Of a DNA stretch of 8,531 nucleotides, positions 1 to 5,943 are shown piece after piece. Positions within the stretch are counted from its first letter, which is position 1; every line of letters begins with the position of its first letter. The DNA is from Planctomycetota bacterium (GTDB lineage Bacteria; Planctomycetota; Phycisphaerae; UBA1845), in contig JADFIX010000013.1 in assembly GCA_022566435.1 (NCBI GenBank), positions 5,711 through 14,241 of the forward strand. Direction: 5' to 3'. The position numbers and the translations under genes were made by a program. Under the pieces are notes generated by a model. The model searched no databases, was not told the DNA's origin, and worked only from the letters and a program-made list of their open reading frames with translations.

Positions 1-64
1 ATGGGCAAGCCCAAGCTTGCCCGTGTCGGCGATCGAACGAGCACGGGCAAACAAGTTTGCCCAT
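1..64. repeat. Paired-hairpin (REP/BIME-like) repeat
   Basis: Two perfect 8-bp hairpins stand side by side. The first has arms GGGCAAGC (3-10) and GCTTGCCC (15-22) with loop CCAA. The second has arms GGGCAAAC (45-52) and GTTTGCCC (55-62) with loop AA. The halves 1-25 and 42-64 are also imperfect inverted copies of each other, so the whole could form one long cruciform. It lies 41 bp beyond the stop of the leftward cyclase gene. No T-run follows either hairpin on the minus strand, so a classical terminator is unlikely. The element may extend left of the window. Confidence 0.6.
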
Positions 65-104
65 GCCACCCAACGCAACCCATCGTTTGAGTTGTGTCGG
101 GGCG

Positions 105-1022
105 CTAACTCGTGGCCGGTGGTTGGCCGCCGCCGAGGACGCGGGGGGCGGATTTTTCGATTTCGGTGATCAACGCACCACGACGCCAAACGCGAACCGT
201 GCCGGTCGATTCGGAGAGCGTAATAGCCAGGCACTTGGTCGAAGCGGTGATGGCCGCGGCGGCGGCGTGGCGCGAACCGAGTTCCTGAGTCATCGGTTCG
301 CCCGCAATGGCGGGGCGGAGTGTCGTGCAACCGGAGACGATCACGCCGGTTCCTTTAATGATGAACGCCCCGTCCAGCTTGGCGATTTCCTTAACGGTGT
401 CGCGCATGGAGTCGTCCACGATGTTCCGCTGTTTCTCGGTGTAGCCCTTGAACGGGTTGATGCGTCCTTCCTGGCAATACTTCTGCACGTCGCGGTAGTC
501 GCCCAAGACGAAGACCGCCCCGACCGGCTTGCCCTCCCGCCCTTCGTAGGCCAGCTCGAGGGCGATGGTCAGCACCCGCTCGAAGACCGCCGGCCGAATG
601 TGCTCGGTCAGTTCCGGCTGTCCGACGGACTGGAACAATTCGTATTCATCGCCGATACGCATGGTGACGATGGTATCGACGGCCTGCCCGCTCAGCCCGC
701 TGAGAAAGACGAACACGTCGCCCGCGGAAAGTTTCTGTTTGGAAAAAGCGAGCATGGTCGCCATCTTGATCTGCCCCATGCGTGTCAGGTTGAAGGCGGG
801 TACTATCATCGTGTCGATCGACTGGTCCTTGGCCCGTTGTTGCTCTTGCGTGTCTCGGCAGACGAGGACCAGCTTGGTCGGCGGGTGGACGGCATCTTTG
901 AGCGCCGCGAGATCGTTCACCGCGCCGGCGTAGGCGAAAAGAATTCGAGCGGATACGGATTCCGCCACCTGGGCGGCGGCTTGGATAATCGGTCCGGCGA
1001 TGTCGACGTCGCTCTTGGTCAT
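105..1022 (-). CDS. DacZ-like diadenylate cyclase (PK_C-like domain + DisA_N/DAC domain)
   Basis: The 305-residue protein probably makes the second messenger c-di-AMP from two ATP in the cytoplasm. Residues about 10-130 resemble a pyruvate-kinase C-terminal-like alpha/beta domain, including the segment GDVFVFLSGLSGQAVDTI (101-118). Residues about 140-290 form a DisA_N/DAC domain: VGAVFVLGD (167-175), INPFKGY (188-194), the catalytic DGA (217-219), GSRHAAAA (249-256) and SESTGTVRV (270-278). The classical RHR motif reads RHA here; archaeal-type enzymes are looser at this position as far as I recall. There is no DisA linker, no helix-hairpin-helix part and no CdaA-type membrane segment, so this is not DisA or CdaA. 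The ATG at 1022 is backed by GGAG at 1030-1033, 7 nt away. The gene is divergent from the AMMECR1-like gene. Cyclase activity is inferred from motifs. Confidence 0.88.
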   Translation of the reverse strand: MTKSDVDIAGPIIQAAAQVAESVSARILFAYAGAVNDLAALKDAVHPPTKLVLVCRDTQEQQRAKDQSIDTMIVPAFNLTRMGQIKMATMLAFSKQKLSAGDVFVFLSGLSGQAVDTIVTMRIGDEYELFQSVGQPELTEHIRPAVFERVLTIALELAYEGREGKPVGAVFVLGDYRDVQKYCQEGRINPFKGYTEKQRNIVDDSMRDTVKEIAKLDGAFIIKGTGVIVSGCTTLRPAIAGEPMTQELGSRHAAAAAITASTKCLAITLSESTGTVRVWRRGALITEIEKSAPRVLGGGQPPATS

Positions 1023-1029
1023 TCAATCG

Positions 1030-1033
1030 CTCC
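1030..1033 (-). promoter_or_regulatory. Shine-Dalgarno of the cyclase gene
   Basis: GGAG on the minus strand, 7 nt before the ATG at 1022. It supports this start. The opposite gene has no comparable site before its own ATG. Confidence 0.6.
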
Positions 1034-1053
1034 AGAGTCCGCGAGACCGCCCT

Positions 1054-1082
1054 TTGAGGCACGCTTCACTACGCACTATACT
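1054..1082 (+). promoter_or_regulatory. Candidate sigma70-like promoter for the AMMECR1-like/GT-C operon
   Basis: TTGAGG (1054-1059) and TATACT (1077-1082) are separated by exactly 17 bp and match the consensus hexamers at 4/6 and 5/6. A transcript starting about 7 nt after the -10 would begin near 1089, only a few bases before the ATG at 1093. The message would then be leaderless or nearly so, which fits the lack of a Shine-Dalgarno. This is a prediction from sequence only, and planctomycete promoters are poorly defined. Confidence 0.4.
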
Positions 1083-1103
1083 GATCGGCACGATGATTCA
1101 CAA
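1075..1103 (-). promoter_or_regulatory. Candidate divergent sigma70-like promoter for the cyclase gene
   Basis: On the minus strand TTGTGA (1103-1098) and TATAGT (1080-1075) are 17 bp apart. Its -10 shares the TATA core at 1077-1080 with the rightward promoter, so both polymerases could not bind at once. The -35 falls inside the start of the opposite coding region. A start near 1068 would give a leader of about 45 nt that includes the GGAG site. Confidence 0.33.
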
Positions 1104-2889
1104 ACTCGTCTTGTTGACGGCAACGATCGCAATTTCACTCGGTTTGGCCGGCGCACCGGCGGCGGATTCGGATGTGCCCGCGGAACCGCTCGTGCCGCAG
1201 ATCGCCGACGCCCAGCGCTCGTATCTTTCCCGCTTGGCGCGTCGTGCGGTGGCCGACTTCGTAGGCCACAAGAAAATCTACGAATCGTCCTACGTACCTG
1301 CAGCGCTGATCGGCAAGCAATTCGAGGCCGTGGTGCGCATTCGGCAAGACGGGTACTTACTCGCCGAAGGCGCAGGCGGACCGCTTCCGGTGCATGAAGC
1401 GGTTCGCGATGCGGCGTTGGCGGCGTCCCATCGCGGGCTCGGTAATCATACGCTCGATGACGTCCCGATCGATGGGCTGTTGATCGAGATTGAATTGGTG
1501 GGACCGCCGCAGGCGATACCCTCAGAATACGATTGGACCGAACCGCGGGCCGTGGATGCGTTCGTCGAGCCGGGCGTGCACGGTGTGGTCATACAAGGAC
1601 CCGGCGTGAACGCGCGTTTTTGCCCCACGGAAGTCTTCACCAGCGACTTGACCGTCGCCGACGCACTGAAGACCTTGGCGGAGCGATCGTTATCCGATCC
1701 GTCGAAGATCGTCAAGACGAAACTCATGCGTTTTCGCTCGGCCCATTGGTACGAGCCTCGCAATGGTGCCCCGATCGTGTCGCTTCATCGCGGTCTGACG
1801 ATCGTCGATCAAGAGGACGTGACCGCACGCGGACTTGACGACACGATCGCCCGGCTGGCGGAGTATCTGGCCTATCGCCAGAAACCCTCCGGCTTGTTCG
1901 CGTACAGCTACCTTCCCGCGGAAGATCGCTATGATCGAGACGACAACATGGTCCGCCAGGCAGGGGCGGTCGCGGCGGCGGCCATGCATGCCAAATGGTC
2001 CGGCAAGAGCGCCTCACAAGGGGCGGCCGACCTGGCGATTCGATATCACCTTAAAGGAAAGACGGACATTCCCGGCGTCAAAGACGCGTCTTTCATCGCC
2101 ACGGCGGACGGCCAAAACAAACTCGGGGTGACGGCGCTGCTGGCCCTCGCACTGGCCGAACATCCCCACCCGGACAAATACGCCGACGTGCGATTGCGGT
2201 TGATCAACGGTATGCGCTGGCTGCAACGACCGTCGGGCATGTTCGTAACCGCGTTTCCGCCGGCGCCAAGACTGAATGCCCAGGACTATTTTCCCGGCGA
2301 GGCACTGCTGGCGATGGCGATGCACTATCGGTACCAACCGTCCGCCGATATTCTCGAGGCGTTCGACCTGGCGATGGACTTTTATCGCCAATATTTCCGC
2401 AACACCCGAACGCCAGCCTTCGTCCCCTGGCAGGTCCAGGCGTACGCACTGATGGCCCGCTTCGCAAAAAGACAAGACTACGTGCAATATGTGTTCGAGC
2501 TGACCGACTGGCTCGCGGAAAAGCAGCTTACGCCGTCGAACTGCACTTGGCCGGAGATGTGGGGCGGTATCGCGGCCTATCAGGCCGGTCGGGCGGGGGT
2601 GGCGACGGCGGGCTACCTTGAAGGATTCGCCGATGCTTTGTCGCTTGCACGAGAAACCGGCGATGAAGAGCGGTCGCAGCGGTATGAGCAAGTCGTGCGC
2701 GGCGCGTCCCGGTTTGTGATGCAATTACAAGTCAGACCCGAGGAAGCCTACTTCGTTCGTAGTCCGCGGGATGCGATCGGTGGGGTGCGCACGACTCCGG
2801 CGCTGAATCTGCTACGAATCGACCACGTACAACATGCGTTGGTCGGCCTCATCAAGGCGCGAAAGGTCCTTTACCCCGACCATGACTGA
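1093..2889 (+). CDS. Exported AMMECR1-like domain fused to an alpha/alpha-toroid domain
   Basis: The 598-residue protein begins with a signal peptide: K4, a hydrophobic core LVLLTATIAISLGLAG, and likely cleavage after APA at 21-23. Residues about 40-220 resemble AMMECR1: YLSRLARRAVADFV (44-57), LPVHEAVRDAALAA (98-111), DGLLIEIELVGPPQAI (127-142) and the GVHGVVI strand (161-167). The family's hallmark LRGCIG loop is absent. Residues about 250-590 look like an (alpha/alpha)6 toroid of the kind seen in glycan-active and YyaL-like proteins: SGLFAYSYLP (266-275), DDNMVRQAG (283-291), PGEALLAMA (401-409), FVPWQVQAYALM (443-454), TAGYLEGFADAL (505-516) and RIDHVQHALVGL (575-586). The frame is open further upstream to 1000, but the ATG at 1093 is preferred because it gives a clean signal peptide and leaves the divergent promoters free. 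It overlaps the next gene by 8 bases. Substrate and activity are unknown; a glycan-related role is inferred. Confidence 0.8.
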   Translation: MIHKLVLLTATIAISLGLAGAPAADSDVPAEPLVPQIADAQRSYLSRLARRAVADFVGHKKIYESSYVPAALIGKQFEAVVRIRQDGYLLAEGAGGPLPVHEAVRDAALAASHRGLGNHTLDDVPIDGLLIEIELVGPPQAIPSEYDWTEPRAVDAFVEPGVHGVVIQGPGVNARFCPTEVFTSDLTVADALKTLAERSLSDPSKIVKTKLMRFRSAHWYEPRNGAPIVSLHRGLTIVDQEDVTARGLDDTIARLAEYLAYRQKPSGLFAYSYLPAEDRYDRDDNMVRQAGAVAAAAMHAKWSGKSASQGAADLAIRYHLKGKTDIPGVKDASFIATADGQNKLGVTALLALALAEHPHPDKYADVRLRLINGMRWLQRPSGMFVTAFPPAPRLNAQDYFPGEALLAMAMHYRYQPSADILEAFDLAMDFYRQYFRNTRTPAFVPWQVQAYALMARFAKRQDYVQYVFELTDWLAEKQLTPSNCTWPEMWGGIAAYQAGRAGVATAGYLEGFADALSLARETGDEERSQRYEQVVRGASRFVMQLQVRPEEAYFVRSPRDAIGGVRTTPALNLLRIDHVQHALVGLIKARKVLYPDHD

Positions 2890-5029
2890 CCCGCGAGCGT
2901 CATCATTGAGAAACAGTTCCGCAGGCAAGCCGTCCGGAAAATCGGCAATACGCGTGATTGTCGCGGCATCGATTCTGACGTTGGTACCGCTCGGCATGAT
3001 ATCTCCCTATGCCTTGGTATCCGTATTGCTCGACGTTGTACCGGCGATGGTCGTATTACTGCCGCCGGTGCTCTTCGGCGCCGCCGTGATTCCATACGTA
3101 GGGCTTGGAAGGCTGCCGAAGGCGTGGCGTTTCCTGCTCGGCGCGGCGCTGGGACTTGGGACACTGTCGACCCTTGTGTTTCTGGCCGGCTTGCTCGGGT
3201 GTCTACAGAGATGGGTTTGGGTGACGATCGTCGTGGCTGAGACGGTCGTCGGCGTGATGGCGATCCGCGCAAGCCGGCTGGCTGCTGACCACGAAGATGC
3301 GAATGCCGGCGCGGCGGAAAGACCTGACGCACGTCAGCGTATCGATTGGCTTTGGTTGATCGTGCTTCCGTTTCTCCTATTGGGCGTATTGGTCACGACG
3401 AACGCACCGGGATTTATCTGGCAAGAGGAAGGGTATGGCTACGACGTTCTTGAATACCACTTGCAGGTGCCGAAGGAATACTACCAGGCCGGTCGAATAT
3501 CCTACCTGCCGCACAACGTGTACGGCAGCTTTCCCTCCGCTGTGGAGATGCTCTACCTGCTCAACATGGTCCTCTTGGAAGACGATGTCGACACGGGAAC
3601 GTCGGCCAACCTCATTCATTTCTCGTTCGCCTTGCTGACGGTATACGCGGCATGGGTGCTCGGATCGCTCTGGTCGCGCCGTGCGGGCGTGGTGTCCGGC
3701 GTTACGATGGCCACCACGGGATGGCTTGGGTATCTATCCGGTCTGGCCTACGTAGAAAACGGCATGCTGTTCTTCGGGCTCGCGGCGACGGCCGCTCTTC
3801 TGCGGAGTTCGCGCGATGCCCCGGATGAGGCTGCACCCGGCGATTCTCGGCGATGGCGGAGACGTCACATGGCGCTGGCGGGCCTGTTTGCCGGGTTCGC
3901 ATGTGGATGCAAGTATACGGCCGTCCCGATGATTGCCGGGCCGCTACTTGTCGCCACTTTCCTCCTACCGAAACAAACGATTCGTCAACGATTAGAAAAC
4001 GGGCTGATCTTTGCCATGTTGGCCGTGGTCTCGTTCTCTCCCTGGCTGGTCAGAAACTTGGCGACGACCGGCAACCCGGTGTTCCCCTTGGCCAATCGTG
4101 TGTTCGACGCCTCGCCTCCCGGGTGGGGTCCCGAACAGACGGACCGATGGGAACGAGGCCACCAGGCGGGCGAGAGAGAGCGTACGTTGCTGGGTCGCCT
4201 TAGCGCGCTGTGTCGCCACGTTCCTTTGGACGGTCTCCAGCGGTTGGGTCCGGCCGTCCTCCTTCTCGGGTTCGTCGGGCTGCTTAGACGAAGACGGGAT
4301 CGGACCGATTTGATACTCGTCGTGATCCTGAGTTTGCAGCTTGTGGTGTGGCTATTCGCGACGCACTTATTCGCCCGGTTCGCGGTCGTCTTTTTGATTC
4401 CGCTGGCGCTGTTGGCCGGTCGGGCGGTCATGGTCGAGGGGCGGCGTGCCGTCTTGTTGACTTCGTTTCTCTGTGTCGGTGCATGCTGGAACTTCTACTT
4501 CGCGGTGAACTTGGTCCGGGCCGAAGGGGCGCTCGGCGGACCCGGTTCACACTTCTATCAAGGTATTCAGCCGGGTTACGAATACTTCAAGCTGGTGAAC
4601 GACGAGCTGCCGAGCGACGCGAAGATCCTGCTGGTCGGTGAGGCGCGGGCGTTCTACTTTCGCAGACCGGTATCCTACAACGTGGTCTTCAATCGGAATC
4701 CGTTTGCCCAAGTTGTGCGGAGTGCCGAATCGGAGCAACAGATTGTCGATCGGCTGGTCGAAGAAGGCTACACGCACGTACTGGTCAATTGGCTGGAGAT
4801 CAAGCGTTTGCGCGGGTCGTACGGGTTCGCGGCGGAGGTCGACGAGTCGCTTTTCGAACGTCTCGCCGAAGCCGGACTGTCACCACTGCGACACTACGAT
4901 CTTCCCGGTAGCAACGTGCGGCAGGTTTCGGTATACTCGGTACGGCGTGACGAGGGTAGCGGGGGGCGTGCAGCGCCACCGCAGGCTGAATGCCTGCTCG
5001 AAAGTAGCCGGCGGCGAGTCCCGCCGTAG
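2882..5029 (+). CDS. GT-C-type membrane glycosyltransferase (ArnT/PMT-like, family 39-like)
   Basis: The 715-residue polytopic membrane protein probably transfers a sugar from a polyprenyl-phosphate donor outside the inner membrane. Membrane segments are visible at about 24-48, 52-72, 84-106, 112-128, 156-173, 246-262, 268-288, 330-362, 374-390, 455-468, 477-512 and 523-540. The first large loop has the GT-C pattern YDVLEYHLQVPKEYY (187-201), whose acidic residue would be the catalytic or metal-binding one, followed by NVYGSFPSAVEMLY (212-225). Further hallmarks are GCKYTAVP (342-349) and PWLVRNLATTGNPVFPL (387-403). Residues about 555-690 form a soluble domain outside the membrane. The ATG at 2882 sits within the last codons of the preceding gene (8-bp overlap), implying coupled translation; an in-frame ATG at 2834 lies deeper in that gene and is less likely. 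The last 20 or so residues are encoded by repeat DNA. Donor and acceptor cannot be told. Confidence 0.85.
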   Translation: MTDPRASSLRNSSAGKPSGKSAIRVIVAASILTLVPLGMISPYALVSVLLDVVPAMVVLLPPVLFGAAVIPYVGLGRLPKAWRFLLGAALGLGTLSTLVFLAGLLGCLQRWVWVTIVVAETVVGVMAIRASRLAADHEDANAGAAERPDARQRIDWLWLIVLPFLLLGVLVTTNAPGFIWQEEGYGYDVLEYHLQVPKEYYQAGRISYLPHNVYGSFPSAVEMLYLLNMVLLEDDVDTGTSANLIHFSFALLTVYAAWVLGSLWSRRAGVVSGVTMATTGWLGYLSGLAYVENGMLFFGLAATAALLRSSRDAPDEAAPGDSRRWRRRHMALAGLFAGFACGCKYTAVPMIAGPLLVATFLLPKQTIRQRLENGLIFAMLAVVSFSPWLVRNLATTGNPVFPLANRVFDASPPGWGPEQTDRWERGHQAGERERTLLGRLSALCRHVPLDGLQRLGPAVLLLGFVGLLRRRRDRTDLILVVILSLQLVVWLFATHLFARFAVVFLIPLALLAGRAVMVEGRRAVLLTSFLCVGACWNFYFAVNLVRAEGALGGPGSHFYQGIQPGYEYFKLVNDELPSDAKILLVGEARAFYFRRPVSYNVVFNRNPFAQVVRSAESEQQIVDRLVEEGYTHVLVNWLEIKRLRGSYGFAAEVDESLFERLAEAGLSPLRHYDLPGSNVRQVSVYSVRRDEGSGGRAAPPQAECLLESSRRRVPP

Positions 5030-5261
5030 GCCGGGCGCCGCCGCCGGAACGGCGCCGCCACCAAGCCACCCGACCCTGAAAGGCCTGAAAGGGTCGAACA
5101 ATCCGTTCGGGTCGCTTGACACTTGCCGGTGCGCACTTGTGCGACCCCTTCGGGGTCGAATGAATCAATGGGATTTCGGTATCCGTGGGCGGCGCTTCGC
5201 TGTGCCCACGGCTACTGTCGGTCAGCCTTTCAGGCTGCACTGCGTAGGGCGCCGAAGCCCT
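4981..5261. repeat. Mosaic array of intergenic hairpin repeats
   Basis: At least eight hairpins lie in a row: 4981-4997 (GCAGGC/GCCTGC), 5009-5026 (CGGCGG/CCGCCG), 5034-5056 (GGCGCCG/CGGCGCC), 5071-5096 (CGACCCT/AGGGTCG), 5142-5158 (CGACCCC-TTC-GGGGTCG), 5183-5211 (CCGTGGGC/GCCCACGG), 5223-5237 (CAGCCT-TTC-AGGCTG) and 5246-5261 (AGGGC/GCCCT). All stems are perfect. The 5135-5237 part recurs at about 5714-5825. The array begins inside the 3' end of the glycosyltransferase gene and supplies its TAG. This stretch holds no convincing gene of its own. The hairpins may also slow or end transcription, but none has a T-run. Confidence 0.75.
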
Positions 5262-5268
5262 CTAAACC

Positions 5269-5598
5269 GTGATCGACCGCGATGAAACGGCCCGGCACAC
5301 AGTTGCAGGCATTAGCTACCTGTACCCCTTCCACACCCGAATCTCATGGAGCGACAGCCGCGTGTTCGCCGTCACCATCAGCGACGGCGGCCTCCGGATC
5401 GTACGTCTCTCTGCCGAGTTAAGCGCGAGCTATGTTCAGGACTCGCCGCTAGAAGAATACGCCGATCGCCGGAAAAACATCCCGATAAAGGCACTCACTT
5501 GGCACCGAAGCAATCAGATCAGCTTCCAGGACATGCCTATCAGTTATGTGGCCGTCGGGGGCAGCTTGATCGCACCGTTGATACTGGAAGGCGGATGA
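5269..5598 (+). CDS. Hypothetical protein, probably a 5'-truncated gene remnant
   Basis: The frame opens with GTG and encodes 109 residues of no recognised family. Residues 12-109 look like genuine protein, with an amphipathic strand pattern SDSRVFAVTISDGGLRIVRL (28-47) and a hydrophobic end ISYVAVGGSLIAPLIL. The first 11 residues look like non-homologous sequence joined on after the repeat array. There is no Shine-Dalgarno and no signal or membrane segment at the start. The VAGISYL at 12-18 matches VAGVSYL in the next small frame, where it follows a membrane helix. This gene has therefore probably lost its N-terminal membrane anchor. It may be unexpressed; a short authentic protein cannot be excluded. 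Confidence 0.45.
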   Translation: MIDRDETARHTVAGISYLYPFHTRISWSDSRVFAVTISDGGLRIVRLSAELSASYVQDSPLEEYADRRKNIPIKALTWHRSNQISFQDMPISYVAVGGSLIAPLILEGG

Positions 5599-5630
5599 AC
5601 CGCCGCAGCGATCGGCGATGAGCCATTACC

Positions 5631-5756
5631 ATGACGACCCGGAAACGTTTACGAATCGCCGTTTGGATCGCATTCCTCGCCATCGCGGGAGTTGCGGGCG
5701 TTAGCTACCTGCGTGTGCGCCGTTTTCAGGGTCGAATGGAACGGGTGTTGAGGTGA
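5631..5756 (+). pseudogene. 3'-truncated gene fragment encoding a membrane anchor (41 residues)
   Basis: ATG at 5631 opens a frame with a typical anchor: positive MTTRKRLR, then a hydrophobic helix IAVWIAFLAIAGVAGVSYL, then RVRR. It ends at TGA 5754-5756. From about 5714 the DNA aligns with repeat array 1 (shared GGGTCGAATG, then CCGTGGGCGG), so the last 12 or so residues and the stop come from the repeat. The real gene probably continued into a soluble domain like that of 5269-5598. As it stands it could make a small membrane peptide, but no clear ribosome site precedes it. Confidence 0.5.
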
Positions 5757-5825
5757 CCGTGGGCGGCGTCTCCCGGCGCGCCGGGAGACTTGCCCACGGC
5801 TACTCTCTGTAAGCCTTTCAGGCTG
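5714..5825. repeat. Second copy of the intergenic hairpin repeat
   Basis: It matches 5135-5237 in order: GGGTCGAATG (5728-5737), CCGTGGGCGG (5757-5766), GCCCACGGCTACT (5792-5804) and AGCCTTTCAGGCTGCA (5812-5827). The outer stem is CCGTGGGC/GCCCACGG (5757-5764 and 5792-5799). The loop differs from copy 1: it holds a perfect 22-bp palindrome (5768-5789, arm GTCTCCCGGCG) in place of GGCGCTTCGCTGT. The copy runs into the palindromic terminator to its right. Confidence 0.7.
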
Positions 5826-5834
5826 CATCTGGGG

Positions 5835-5868
5835 GAGAAAAAAGGTGTCAGGAATATTCCTGACACCT
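5835..5868 (-). terminator. 28-bp perfect palindrome with T-run; likely terminator of the Cys-rich gene
   Basis: Bases 5841-5868 form a perfect palindrome with 14-nt arm AAGGTGTCAGGAAT. On the minus strand it runs straight into TTTTTTCTCCCC, giving a stable stem followed by six T. It lies about 75 nt after the stop of the leftward Cys-rich gene. A degenerate extra half copy, CCTGACATCTT, sits at 5869-5879. The GGTGTCAGGA core resembles hairpins I recall near REP-associated transposases, so the sequence may be a repeat that serves as a terminator. Confidence 0.55.
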
Positions 5869-5943
5869 TCCTGACATCTTTTCTTCCTTGCAAGGCTTGT
5901 GTGAAGTAGGCCGCATGTTTTACGCCGGCACGCGCGCATCGGG

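Noticed and set aside
105..1022. DisA DNA-scanning protein
   Set aside because: There is no C-terminal helix-hairpin-helix DNA-binding region; the DAC domain is at the C-terminus after a PK_C-like domain.
57..1397. Long plus-strand open frame of 446 codons
   Set aside because: It is antisense to the DAC-domain gene over most of its length and crosses into the AMMECR1-like gene in another frame; its translation is Arg-rich and low in structure, typical of a high-GC shadow.
2014..2724. Minus-strand open frame of 236 codons
   Set aside because: It is antisense to the toroid domain, which has clear family motifs on the plus strand.
5029..5268. Structured non-coding RNA gene in the hairpin array
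   Set aside because: The stems match repeats found again at 5714-5825, and there is no promoter or terminator pair; a repeat array explains them better.
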